From: Brevundimonas sp. UBA4609
Lineage (GTDB): Bacteria; Pseudomonadota; Alphaproteobacteria; Caulobacterales; Caulobacteraceae
Direction: 5' to 3'
DNA length: 15,497 bases
Assembly (NCBI GenBank): GCA_002386585.1
Contig: DGIZ01000005.1
Span: 1 to 15,497 of the forward strand
In this document: positions 7,022 to 14,426 of the stretch, piece by piece
Position numbering within the stretch: position 1 is the first letter of the stretch
Layout of the letters: every line of letters begins with the position of its first letter
Translations under genes and position numbers: made by a program
Notes under the pieces: model-generated
The model's database searches: none
What the model was told of the DNA's origin: nothing
The model's input: only the letters and a program-made list of their open reading frames with translations

Positions 7022-7031
7022 TTTCCTTACA
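7014..7031. promoter_or_regulatory. 18-bp palindromic operator candidate, TGTAAGG-N4-CCTTACA
   Basis: The inverted repeat has perfect 7-bp arms (7014-7020 and 7025-7031) around TTTT. A further half-site AGTAAGG lies at 6987-6993, so GTAAGGTT occurs twice in the same orientation 27 bp apart. The position over the -10 and the XRE gene downstream suggest the XRE protein binds here. It could also fold as an RNA hairpin if transcription starts upstream of it. Confidence 0.55.
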
Positions 7032-7051
7032 TAAAGTCAGGAGCGATTGTC

Positions 7052-7459
7052 ATGATGACCCTTTCCAGACAACAGACGCCGTCAGGGCGTCGCTACGTCC
7101 TGCGGACGTTCGCCTTCATGGCTCCCTATGTGGCGATCTGCGTGGCGATGATGACCACGGACGCCTTTGACGGGGTCATGGGAAAGCCTGCGGGCTGGGT
7201 CCTGGCGGCGGCCGTCTCTGCACCGGTGATCGGTCAGATCTGGGCCACGCTGGCCCTGATGCGTGAAAGCGACGAGTTCGTGCGCATGGTCACGGCCAAG
7301 CAGTTCATCATCGCCTCTGGCATGGCGATGGCGGTCGCGACCTTCTGGGGCTTCGGAGAGAGTTTCGCCGGGGCGCCGCACCTGCCGGCCTGGCTGATCT
7401 ATCCCCTGTTCTGGGCGGCGTTCGGCCTGGCGGCGCCCTTCATTCGGACCTCGAACTGA
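7052..7459 (+). CDS. Four-helix membrane protein of unknown function, 135 aa
   Basis: The product has about four hydrophobic segments (residues about 18-36, 46-69, 84-103 and 108-130) and short polar loops, including RESDEFVRMVTAKQF between segments 2 and 3. I do not recognise a named family. Small membrane proteins paired with a compact XRE regulator occur widely, but their roles are mostly unknown. The ATG at 7052 is preferred over the adjacent ATG at 7055 because AGGAG (7039-7043) is 8 nt from the first. The stop overlaps the start of the XRE gene by one base (TGATG), so the two proteins are translationally coupled. It is probably transcribed from the TTGACA promoter under the palindrome. 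Confidence 0.8.
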   Translation: MMTLSRQQTPSGRRYVLRTFAFMAPYVAICVAMMTTDAFDGVMGKPAGWVLAAAVSAPVIGQIWATLALMRESDEFVRMVTAKQFIIASGMAMAVATFWGFGESFAGAPHLPAWLIYPLFWAAFGLAAPFIRTSN

Positions 7460-7656
7460 TGAGGAACCGGCTGAAGCTGCTGCGCGTCGAACGCAACTGG
7501 ACCCAGGAGCAGTTGGGACAGGCGCTGGGGGTTTCCCGCCAGGCGGTCAACGCCCTGGAGACCGAGAAACACGACCCCTCGCTGGACCTGGCCTATCGCA
7601 TCGCCGCCCTGTTCGAGCGGCCGATCGAGGACATCTTCGACAACCCGCACGTCTGA
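7459..7656 (+). CDS. Small XRE-family helix-turn-helix regulator, 65 aa
   Basis: The protein is little more than one HTH_3 (Cro/CI) domain. Residues about 5-58 contain LRVERNWTQEQLGQALGVSRQAVNALETEKHDPS, with the recognition helix around SRQAVNALE. The end LFERPIEDIF is typical of the short YozG-like XRE regulators. It should act as a dimeric DNA-binding repressor in the cytoplasm. The start is fixed by the one-base overlap with the upstream membrane protein gene. The palindrome at 7014-7031 in the operon promoter is the obvious candidate operator, suggesting autoregulation. The partner membrane protein may be regulated by it or may control it; the sequence does not say which. Confidence 0.9.
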   Translation: MRNRLKLLRVERNWTQEQLGQALGVSRQAVNALETEKHDPSLDLAYRIAALFERPIEDIFDNPHV

Positions 7657-7659
7657 CGC

Positions 7660-7684
7660 GAAAAGTCAGGAAACCTTCCTTTTC
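7660..7684 (+). repeat. Nested inverted repeats after the XRE gene (terminator or second operator)
   Basis: GAAAAG (7660-7665) pairs with CTTTTC (7679-7684), and inside it AGGAA (7668-7672) pairs with TTCCT (7676-7680). These are alternative foldings rather than one stem. The T-rich stretch at 7680-7688 lies just downstream, so this could be a weak intrinsic terminator starting 4 nt after the stop codon. It also repeats the string AAAGTCAGGA seen at 7033-7042 in the operon leader, so protein binding is another possibility. Confidence 0.3.
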
Positions 7685-7779
7685 TATTTCGCTTCATTGC
7701 CGTCATCTTCGGGCCTGATCCGAGGGGCGAACCCTGCTGCGCGCTGACCGGCGGGCAGGGCCGATACACAAGGAACGCC

Positions 7780-8752
7780 ATGACCCAGATCACCGTCCCC
7801 GCCCGCACTCTGCGCGCCTTCATCCTGGCCGCCGCCGTCGGCTTCAGCGCGGCGAGCGTCGTCTCTCCGGCCCAGGCCGAGCCCGTTCTCGAGGCGCCCG
7901 CCTTCGTCTCCGACCGCCTGTCGGTCGAGGTCATGGGGCAGGGGCCGGACGTTGTCCTGATCCCCGGCTTCGCCTCCTCGCGCGAGGTCTGGCGGCCGCT
8001 GGCCCGGCGTCTGTCGGCGACGCATCGCGTCCATCTGGTGCAACTGGCCGGGTTCGCCGGCGAGGCGTGGACCCACGGCGACGGCCCGTTCGTCCAACCC
8101 GCCGCCGACGAGCTGGCGCGCTATGCGGCGACGCTCAACCGTCCCGCCGTCATCGGCCATTCCATGGGCGGGCTCAGCGGGCTTCTGCTGGCGCAACAGC
8201 ATCCCGAGGCGGTCGGGCGCGTGATGAGCGTCGACAGCCTGCCTTTCTTCAGCGCCATGTTCGGTCCGCAGGTCACGCCGCAGACGGCAAAGCCTTTCGC
8301 CGATCAGGCCGCCGCCTCCATCCTGAACGCGGACGAAGCGGCCTTCCGCGGCCAGCAGGAACGCACCGCTGTCGGCATGATGCGCGACGAGGCCGGGCGC
8401 GCCGCCATGATCGACTGGTCGATGGCTTCGGACCGCCGGGCGATGGCCTCGGCCATCCGTGAGGTGATGACGACCGACGCGCGACCCGGCCTGGCGGCTA
8501 TGACCCATGCCGGTCTGGGCCGTTTACGCCTCGGACGCGGACGGCGGGGCGCCCGCCGCCATGGCTGACGCCCTGTGGACCCGCGAATACGCAGCCCTGC
8601 CGGGCGTGGCGCTGAAGCGCGTCGACGACGCCCGGCACTTCATCATGATCGATCAGCCGGAACGGCTGGACGACCTGATCGACGTCTTCCTCAAGGGCGA
8701 GGACGGATCGCGGATCAGGCGGCGGGCGCCTTCAGCCGCAGGTCGTCGGTGA
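7780..8752 (+). pseudogene. Exported alpha/beta hydrolase interrupted by a +1 frameshift near 8504-8506
   Basis: The first segment (7780 to about 8506) encodes a signal peptide (cleavage likely after AQA at 34) and an alpha/beta hydrolase N-terminal part with the oxyanion region VVLIPGFASSREVW and the nucleophile elbow GHSMGG (126-131, Ser128). This frame then degenerates into Arg/Gly-rich residues and stops at 8568. The family sequence resumes in another frame as MPVWAVYASDADGG, with the likely catalytic Asp in ASDAD and the His in DDARHFIMIDQPERL, ending at 8752. Removing one C from CCC at 8504-8506 joins GLAAMT to MPVWAV and gives a 323-aa protein of normal layout. As written, the Ser is separated from the Asp and His, so the product should be inactive. 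A sequencing error or recent mutation are both possible. AAGGAA (7770-7775) is a good ribosome-binding site. The last 38 bp overlap the convergent lipoprotein gene. Confidence 0.8.
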
Positions 8753-9557
8753 CGTCGCCCGCCTTGGTCGGCTCGCCCTGGAATTCGCCCGCATATTCCG
8801 GCGACAGGGCGCTCTGGAAGGCCGACAGCGGCAGGGTCAGATAATAGGCGCCCTCGACATAGGGGCCGACCGCATAGGCGTCGAGCAGGAAGGTCAGGCC
8901 GCCCGCCTTGCCCGGAACCGTGCCCGGCGCCAGCGTCACGGCCACGTCCTTCAGCTTGGGGCAGGCCCACATGTCGCCCGTGGTCGAGACCGGCGTGGAG
9001 CCGGGGCGCTTGGTCTTGGCGGTGTTCACCGCCTGGCAGAGGGCGCGCTCCAGGTTCGTCGTGTCGGCCCGATCCGCAAACAGGTCGGACGCGGCGATGC
9101 GGCGGGTCTCGGCCTTGTCCCACAGCAGGCCCGTGGCCACCGTGTTCGGGTGGGCGCCGCCCGAATAGTCGAAGTCGGTCCGCATCAGGCTGAACAGGCG
9201 GCCGGTCTCGATCGGGGCGCCGTAGACGATGGTCTTCTCATAGGGCGGCATGCCTTCGGGCGACCCGGCCTCCGTGCGGTCGGCCTGGGCGCCTTCGGCG
9301 TACTCCTTCAGCTTGGCCACCTCGTCGCGGTACAGCGGGGTGTAGAGCGCCGGATAGGACAGCACGGCCTCGGGCAGGCTCAGGCTGACCTTGGCGTAGG
9401 GCGTGGCGCTGTCGTACTTCAGCGGCCCTTCGACGGCGTGGGCGGAGGCGGCCGGCGCGGCGGGCGTGTCCTTTTTCTCATTGCGCTGGCAGGCGGCGAG
9501 CGAGGCCGCGACGGCGGCGGTGACGAGAAGGACGCGAAGGGGGCGCGAAGGGATCAT
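8715..9557 (-). CDS. Lipoprotein with DUF3298/DUF4163-like (RsiV-type) domain, 280 aa
   Basis: The N-terminus is a lipoprotein signal with lipobox LAAC (Cys23 lipidated), followed by a Lys/Ala/Pro-rich linker. The mature part has the FDYSGGAHPNTV motif (129-140) and then LLWDKAETRRIAASDLF, the hallmark of DUF3298, which is found in RsiV and PdaC-like envelope proteins. A preceding DUF4163-like portion covers about residues 50-125. It is probably anchored in the outer or inner membrane facing the periplasm; the function is unknown. AAAGGAG 7 nt before the ATG is a strong ribosome-binding site. It follows ubiA after 25 bp on the same strand and is likely co-transcribed. Its 3' end overlaps the broken hydrolase tail to tail by 38 bp. 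Confidence 0.85.
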   Translation of the reverse strand: MIPSRPLRVLLVTAAVAASLAACQRNEKKDTPAAPAASAHAVEGPLKYDSATPYAKVSLSLPEAVLSYPALYTPLYRDEVAKLKEYAEGAQADRTEAGSPEGMPPYEKTIVYGAPIETGRLFSLMRTDFDYSGGAHPNTVATGLLWDKAETRRIAASDLFADRADTTNLERALCQAVNTAKTKRPGSTPVSTTGDMWACPKLKDVAVTLAPGTVPGKAGGLTFLLDAYAVGPYVEGAYYLTLPLSAFQSALSPEYAGEFQGEPTKAGDVTDDLRLKAPAA

Positions 9558-9582
9558 GCCGGGCTCCTTTGGAACGGTTCGA

Positions 9583-10602
9583 TCAGAAAGCTAGGCCGTT
9601 GAACGCGATGGCGGCCAGAAGGATCAACCCCGCATCGCGATTCGACTTGAAAAGACGCAGGGAAAGTTTCGGATCGTCCGGCTGCAGCCCTCGCACCTGC
9701 CAGACGAAATGCAGGGCGTAGAGCGCCAGGCCGAGATAGAAGACCGGCCCCAGACCGGCGACGTAGCCCGCGGCGCCCGCCAGGGCCACGGCCAGGATGT
9801 AAAAGACGGCCACGCCTTCCTTCACCTTGCCGCCCAGCGCCCGCGCCGAGGACTTCACCCCGGCCATGACATCGTCCTCGATGTCCTGAAGCGCGTAGAT
9901 GGTGTCGTAGCCCAGGGTCCAGAAGACGCCGCCCGCGTAGAGCAGGCCCGCGGACAGGGCGAGGTTCCCCATGCGGTTCAGGCTCTCGGCCATCCAATAG
10001 CTGTCCCCGCTGGCCTTCACGCTCAGGACATAGAGCCAGCCGAGCGCGAACAGCCCGCCCGTCGCCGCCGCGAAGCCCAGCAGGGCGCCCCAGTTGAAGG
10101 TCAGGCCCAGCCAGGCCTGCGGCCACCAGGTGATGCGCTTCATGAAGGGATAGGCCGCCACCAGCCCCAGCGACAGGGCGCCCAGCAGCACCGACGTCAG
10201 GTTCATCGTCAGCAGGATGCACAGGCTGATGAGGCTGAGGCCGCCGACGAAGGCCCAGGCCTGCTTGACGCTGATCTGGCCCGCCGGAATGGGGCGCAGG
10301 GCGGTGCGCGCCACCTGGGCGTCGAAGTCGCGGTCGACGATGTCGTTCACCGCACAGCCCGCCCCGCGCATCAGGGCGGCGCCGACGGCGAAGCCGACGA
10401 TCAGCCACAGCTCATAGCCGCCGAACGGCCGGTCATACTGGTTCAGCGCCAGCATGATCCCCTGCCAGCCGGGCAGCAGCAGCAGCCACGTCCCGATCGG
10501 CCGGTCGAAGCGGCCCAGCTTCAGCCAGGGCTTCAGACGCTCGGGCGCATGACGGTCGACCCAGTTCTGGCCGGCGGCGTCGGGAAGCGGGGCTGTGTTC
10601 AT
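9583..10602 (-). CDS. ubiA: 4-hydroxybenzoate polyprenyltransferase
   Basis: This integral inner-membrane enzyme attaches the polyprenyl chain to 4-hydroxybenzoate in ubiquinone biosynthesis. The first Asp-rich motif NDIVDRDFD is at 86-94, with GAGCAVNDI before it, and is the Mg/diphosphate site. The second region, YDTIYALQDIEDDVMAGVKS, is at 232-251. FDRPIGTWLLLLPGWQG (32-48) is the usual UbiA N-terminal signature. About eight or nine hydrophobic helices are present. I chose ATG 10602 (339 aa); an upstream TTG or similar start would add 38 Arg/Ser-rich residues lying in the divergent gap. The product is slightly longer than E. coli UbiA (about 290 aa) because of an N-terminal extension and a loop before the second motif. 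The lipoprotein gene follows 25 bp downstream. Confidence 0.95.
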   Translation of the reverse strand: MNTAPLPDAAGQNWVDRHAPERLKPWLKLGRFDRPIGTWLLLLPGWQGIMLALNQYDRPFGGYELWLIVGFAVGAALMRGAGCAVNDIVDRDFDAQVARTALRPIPAGQISVKQAWAFVGGLSLISLCILLTMNLTSVLLGALSLGLVAAYPFMKRITWWPQAWLGLTFNWGALLGFAAATGGLFALGWLYVLSVKASGDSYWMAESLNRMGNLALSAGLLYAGGVFWTLGYDTIYALQDIEDDVMAGVKSSARALGGKVKEGVAVFYILAVALAGAAGYVAGLGPVFYLGLALYALHFVWQVRGLQPDDPKLSLRLFKSNRDAGLILLAAIAFNGLAF

Positions 10603-10727
10603 GCCGACCGTCTTAGACCTTGATGACGCTGCGGGTGAAGAGGGGGCTTCGAACCGACGTCTCTCCAGACGGTTGCATCGGCTCGCCGCACCGCCTTTAC
10701 TCGCAACCAGACACAAGCGAGCCGCCG

Positions 10728-10943
10728 ATGACCGAAGCGCCGATCAAGGGCCCAGCGTCCTATTTCCCCTCCATCGAGAAGAAGTACGGCCGTCCCGTCG
10801 CCGAGTGGAAGGCGGAGATTCGCGCCGGCTATCCGGCCAAGCACATGGAATTGGTCGCCATGTTGAAGAACGAGCACGACATGGGACACGGCCACGCCAA
10901 CGCCCTTGTGGCGCACACCCTGGCGGAAGACGGACTGAAATAG
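10728..10943 (+). CDS. DUF4287-like small protein, 71 aa
   Basis: The product looks like the DUF4287 family: SYFPSIEKKYGRPVAEWKAEI (11-31), a middle helix AKHMELVAMLKNEHDMGHGHA with the typical GHGHA motif at 53-57, and a final helix ALVAHTL. It is small, soluble and probably cytoplasmic; the function is unknown. The ATG at 10728 is chosen because the family domain starts there. A longer frame from 10620 would add 36 residues without family character. The ribosome-binding site is weak (AAGCGAG). It is divergent from ubiA across 125 bp, where I see no other gene. Confidence 0.85.
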   Translation: MTEAPIKGPASYFPSIEKKYGRPVAEWKAEIRAGYPAKHMELVAMLKNEHDMGHGHANALVAHTLAEDGLK

Positions 10944-10951
10944 CGCTCTGA

Positions 10952-10965
10952 CCGCCATCTGGCGG
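10952..10965 (+). terminator. Short hairpin after the DUF4287 gene
   Basis: CCGCC-ATCT-GGCGG lies 8 nt after the stop codon. The 5-bp GC stem has no following T run, so termination is uncertain. Confidence 0.25.
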
Positions 10966-11040
10966 AAAGGCGAAGTCTCAGATTTATGAAGTTTGAGGTC
11001 CAGGCTGGACAGTGAGCGCCGTATTCGCCACTGGGCGCGA

Positions 11041-12237
11041 ATGGCTCGCAGCTCCATCCCCCGCAGCGTCTGGATTCTGGGCCTCGTCAGCCTGTTGATG
11101 GATGTCTCGTCGGAGATGATCCAGACGCTTCTGCCCATCTATCTGGTTGTGGGGCTGGGCGCTTCGGCGGTGATGATCGGTCTGGTCGAAGGCTTTTCCG
11201 TCGTCGTGGCGACGGCGGTGAAGTTCCTGTCGGGCTTCTGGTCGGATCGTATTTCGCGGCCCAAATGGCTGGCGGTCGCGGGCTATGGGCTGGCGGCCCT
11301 GTCCAAGCCGATCTTCCCTCTGGCGGCCTCGGTCGAGGGGGTGTTGCTGGCCAAGGGCGTGGACCGGATCGGCAAAGGCGTCCGCACCGCCCCGCGCGAC
11401 GCCCTGGTGGCGGCGGTGACGCCGCCGGACATTCGTGGACGCGCCTTCGGCCTGAGAAAATCGCTGGATACGGTCGGCGGCTTCGTCGGCCCCCTGCTGG
11501 CGATCGGGCTGATGGTGGTGCTGGCGAACGACATCAAGGCGGTGTTCTGGCTGGCCTCCATCCCCGCCTTCCTGGCCGTGGCCCTGCTGGTCGGCGGCGT
11601 GTCCGACCCGCCGCGTCCCGAAGAGGGCGCCAGGAAGCCGCCCAGCCTGAAGGGGGCGCTGCGTCTGGACGCCGCCACCTGGACCATGATCGCCCTGACG
11701 GCGGTGATCGGCCTGGCGCGGTTCAGCGAGTCCTTCCTGCTGATGAAGGGGCTGGACGTCGGCGTCCCCGCCGCCTTCGCGCCGGCGGCGATCGTCCTGC
11801 TGCACCTGGTGTTCGGTCTTGCGGCCTTCCCGGTGGGGGCGCTGTCGGACCGTATCGGCCGCACCTCCCTGCTGCTGCTCAGCCTGGTCTTCCTGGCCGC
11901 CGCCGATGTGGCGCTGGCGCTGGCGAGCGGTCAGGTCGTCTTCTATCTGGGCGTGGCCCTGTGGGGCCTGCACATGGGCTTTTCCCAGGGCCTGCTGATG
12001 ACCCTGATCGCCGATGCGGCCCCCGCCCATCTGCGCGGCTCGGCGTTCGGCCTCTTCGCCCTGATCTCGGGTCTGATCGCCCTGGCGGGCAATGTGGCGG
12101 CGGGCCTGCTGTGGGACGGCTTCGGGCCGCAGGCGACCTTTGCGGTCGGCGCGGTGCTGAGCCTTGTCTGCGCCCTGGGCATCGCGGGGTGGATGCGGCT
12201 TCAGGCGGCGCGCAGCCGCTCCAGCGCCTCGGAGTAA
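11041..12237 (+). CDS. Major facilitator superfamily transporter, about 398 aa
   Basis: This is a 12-helix inner-membrane MFS protein. Motif A occurs in both halves: GFWSDRISRPKW at residues 65-76 and GALSDRIGRTS at 266-276. The central segment DRIGKGVRTAPRDAL with RGRAFGLRKSLDT (about 108-144) is characteristic of an uncharacterised bacterial MFS group. The substrate is unknown. I chose ATG 11041 because hydrophobic sequence starts soon after it (SVWILGLVSLL). A TTG at 10993 in the same frame would add a 16-residue Arg-rich stretch, and neither start has a strong ribosome-binding site. The last 37 bp, including the stop, overlap the convergent LytTR gene. It follows the DUF4287 gene by about 97 bp. 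Confidence 0.88.
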   Translation: MARSSIPRSVWILGLVSLLMDVSSEMIQTLLPIYLVVGLGASAVMIGLVEGFSVVVATAVKFLSGFWSDRISRPKWLAVAGYGLAALSKPIFPLAASVEGVLLAKGVDRIGKGVRTAPRDALVAAVTPPDIRGRAFGLRKSLDTVGGFVGPLLAIGLMVVLANDIKAVFWLASIPAFLAVALLVGGVSDPPRPEEGARKPPSLKGALRLDAATWTMIALTAVIGLARFSESFLLMKGLDVGVPAAFAPAAIVLLHLVFGLAAFPVGALSDRIGRTSLLLLSLVFLAAADVALALASGQVVFYLGVALWGLHMGFSQGLLMTLIADAAPAHLRGSAFGLFALISGLIALAGNVAAGLLWDGFGPQATFAVGAVLSLVCALGIAGWMRLQAARSRSSASE

Positions 12238-13127
12238 CGACGCGACAGCGGGACGTCCAGGGCGCCGAGCTCCACCGTCCAGTCGCCTGAGCCTTCAGGC
12301 CGCAGTCCGGTCATCCGCGCGGCGTTGACCAGCCAGCCCCGGTGCGTCCGCACGAAGCCGAAGCGGGCCAGTTCGCCCTCGACCGCCGCCAGGGTGACGC
12401 GCATCAGCGGCCTGCGCCCGTCGGCCAGGACGAACTCGACGTAGTTGCCCGCCGAGGTGGCGGCCAGGATGTCGTTCAGCGGCGCCCGGATCAGCCGCGC
12501 TCCGTCGCGGATGTCGAAGCTGACGGGCCGCAGCGGCGTCTCGCGCGCCTCGCGCAGGCCGCGCACGCCCCAGAAGGTCCCGATGAACAGGGTGTAGCTC
12601 AGCAGATCCTTGCGCAGTTCATAGACGAAGCGCTCGACGGGCGGGCCATAGTCATAGACCTCGCCCATCAGGGCGTAGACGCCGTGCCGCATCGCCACCA
12701 TCATCAGGACGTGCAGCAGGCTGTAGAGGCAGACGGCGCCCAGGTGCAGGGCCAGGAACCGCCCTCGCGCGCGCCAGCCGTCGTGCAACAGGTCTGTCGG
12801 CGCGGCGGCGGCCGCCATCCACGGCAGCCAGATCAGCAACGCCAGGGCCAGGGCGCTCGATCCTTCCCACACCCAGGGCGCCCATGACCGCAGGCTCGGC
12901 CAGTCGGCCTGAACCGTCAGGGCGTTGACGACGAGAAAGCCCAGGGTGACGGCGATGATGATCGGCGCGCCGGTCAGCAGGTCGCGCCGGTCCGCCCCGT
13001 TCGTCCCGGCGGACGCGCCGCTCGTCCCTGGGGCCTGCGGTCCGGCCCCCGAGTCTGACCGGACGGCCCCTGCGCCTTGCCGGACGTGAGGCGCCCGAGG
13101 CACGGCGGATGGCGTCGTTTCCGTCAT
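12201..13127 (-). CDS. Membrane-embedded LytTR-family DNA-binding regulator, 308 aa
   Basis: Residues 1-48 are a low-complexity Ala/Gly/Ser/Pro-rich tail. Four hydrophobic helices follow (about 53-72, 86-108, 127-148, 172-190). A C-terminal LytTR domain (about 203-305) contains ILAATSAGNYVEFVLADGR, RVTLAAVEGELARFGFVRTHRGWLVN and LGALDVPLSRRYSEAL. LytTR domains bind direct-repeat DNA sites, so this is a one-component, membrane-tethered transcription factor in which the helices may sense an envelope signal. There is no receiver domain. The ATG at 13127 lies only 12 bp from the divergent acyltransferase start, so each promoter must lie in the other gene or in this gene's dispensable N-terminal coding region. 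The divergent acyltransferase/DUF2238 pair is the likeliest target, by inference. Confidence 0.88.
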   Translation of the reverse strand: MTETTPSAVPRAPHVRQGAGAVRSDSGAGPQAPGTSGASAGTNGADRRDLLTGAPIIIAVTLGFLVVNALTVQADWPSLRSWAPWVWEGSSALALALLIWLPWMAAAAAPTDLLHDGWRARGRFLALHLGAVCLYSLLHVLMMVAMRHGVYALMGEVYDYGPPVERFVYELRKDLLSYTLFIGTFWGVRGLREARETPLRPVSFDIRDGARLIRAPLNDILAATSAGNYVEFVLADGRRPLMRVTLAAVEGELARFGFVRTHRGWLVNAARMTGLRPEGSGDWTVELGALDVPLSRRYSEALERLRAA

Positions 13128-13139
13128 TTCAGGTCGTCC

Positions 13140-14426
13140 ATGTCCTCAGAACCCCTCGCATCCGAAACCCCGGCAGTCCTGCGCCGCCATGACCTGGACT
13201 GGATCCGGGTCTGCGCCTTCATGCTGCTGATCCTCTACCACGTCGGCATGTTCTACGTGCCCTGGGACTGGCATGTGAACAGCCCCCGGCCGGTCGAATG
13301 GCTGGAGCCGGTGATGCAACTGACCAACCCCTGGCGGCTGACCCTGCTGTTTCTGGTCTCGGGCGCGGCGACGCGATTCCTGTTCGACAGCCTTGAACGC
13401 GAGGGAAAGGGCGCCGCGCGTCGTTTCGCCGGATCGCGCACCTGGCGGCTGCTGCCGCCGCTGCTGTTCGCCATGTTCGTGATCGTGCCGCCGCAGTCCT
13501 ACTACGAGGTGGTCGAGGCGGCTTCGGGGTTGGGCGTTGTCGATCCGGCGCGTTCGCCCTGGCTGGCCGACTTCTGGGTGAAATACGCCACGGCGTCCGA
13601 CGGCTGGTGCGACGCCGACGGCTGCCTGATCACGCCGACGTGGAACCACATGTGGTTCGTGGCCTATCTGTTCGTCTACAGTCTGGTGCTGGCGGGCCTG
13701 CTGGCGTTCGGGCGGGGGTTGCTGCCCGTGATCCAGTCCGGGCTGGAGCGCGTTTTGAAGGGCTGGGGCCTGCTGATCTGGCCGGTGCTGTGGCTGTTCC
13801 TGCTGCGCTGGACCCTGGCGCGCATCTTCCCGACGACCCACGCCCTGACCGACGACTGGTACAACCACGCGGTGTCGTTCAGCGCCTTCCTGTTCGGCTT
13901 TCTCAGTGTCCGCTCGGCGGTGCTGAAGGCGACCTATGAGCGGCTGCGGCGACCGGCGCTGATCCTGGCCCTGTGCGCCTGGGCGGGATGGGCCGCCTAT
14001 GCCTGGACCTATCGCGACAGCGGAACGCCGCCCGAAGCGCTGAGAGCCGCCATGCGCCTCGTTTATGCGCTGGATCAGTGGGCCTTCATCGCCGCGGTGC
14101 TGGGCTATGGCGCGCGCTATCTGAACCGGGGCGGGCCGTGGCTGCGCTATCTGACGGGCGGCGTCTTCTGCTTCTACATCGTGCACCAGACGATCACCGT
14201 GGTCGCGGCCTGGCACCTGTCGAAGCTGGGCCTGCCGCAGGGGCTGGAGGCGGGGCTGCTGATCGCCGTCACCTTCGGCGGCTGCGGGGCGGCCTATGAG
14301 GTCGCGCGTCGCCTGGGACCGCTGGGCCTGGTGCTGGGGGTGAAGCGCAACGCCGGGCTTGCGCCTCGGAATCGTCCGGTTAGGCTCGAGACCCGAGAAC
14401 AGCAGCCGGTCGGACAGGACGGATGA
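13140..14426 (+). CDS. Acyltransferase-3 family membrane protein (OpgC-like), 428 aa
   Basis: This integral membrane O-acyltransferase probably moves acyl groups onto an envelope glycan or lipid; the substrate is unknown. The N-terminus has the family signature RHDLDWIRVCAFMLLILYHVGMF with conserved Asp20, Arg23 and His34. About ten hydrophobic helices follow, with TPTWNHMWFVAYLFVYSL near 162-179 and a late FCFYIVHQTI motif typical of the family. I chose ATG 13140: the longer in-frame start at 13077 lies within the divergent LytTR gene and adds Arg-rich residues. Its ribosome-binding site is weak (AGG at 13131). The stop overlaps the next start (ATGA, 4 nt), so the two are translationally coupled. 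The last about 30 residues are polar. Confidence 0.88.
   Translation: MSSEPLASETPAVLRRHDLDWIRVCAFMLLILYHVGMFYVPWDWHVNSPRPVEWLEPVMQLTNPWRLTLLFLVSGAATRFLFDSLEREGKGAARRFAGSRTWRLLPPLLFAMFVIVPPQSYYEVVEAASGLGVVDPARSPWLADFWVKYATASDGWCDADGCLITPTWNHMWFVAYLFVYSLVLAGLLAFGRGLLPVIQSGLERVLKGWGLLIWPVLWLFLLRWTLARIFPTTHALTDDWYNHAVSFSAFLFGFLSVRSAVLKATYERLRRPALILALCAWAGWAAYAWTYRDSGTPPEALRAAMRLVYALDQWAFIAAVLGYGARYLNRGGPWLRYLTGGVFCFYIVHQTITVVAAWHLSKLGLPQGLEAGLLIAVTFGGCGAAYEVARRLGPLGLVLGVKRNAGLAPRNRPVRLETREQQPVGQDG

Noticed and set aside
7780..8568. Programmed ribosomal frameshifting in the hydrolase
   Set aside because: CCC in TATGACCCATGCC is not a known slippery heptamer and I see no clear downstream pseudoknot. 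A mutation or sequencing error is simpler.
8507..8752. A separate 81-aa gene starting at the ATG at 8507
   Set aside because: Its sequence is the expected continuation of the upstream hydrolase (Asp and His region). One deleted base joins them, and no ribosome-binding site precedes it.
9709..10623. A 304-codon forward frame opposite ubiA
   Set aside because: It is antisense to a gene with both Asp-rich catalytic motifs and has shadow composition (Gln, His, Arg, Ala rich).
10640..10680. GGGGCTTCGAACC resembling a tRNA T-arm in the ubiA/DUF4287 gap
   Set aside because: The 5-bp stem needed around TTCGAA does not pair on either strand, and no acceptor, D-arm or anticodon arm can be fitted.
10984..12030. 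A 348-codon reverse frame opposite the MFS transporter
   Set aside because: It is rich in Gln, His, Arg and Asp with no domain, and is the mirror of a strongly supported membrane protein gene.
13146..14216. A 356-codon reverse frame opposite the acyltransferase
   Set aside because: It has shadow composition and is antisense to a gene with family motifs and membrane helices.
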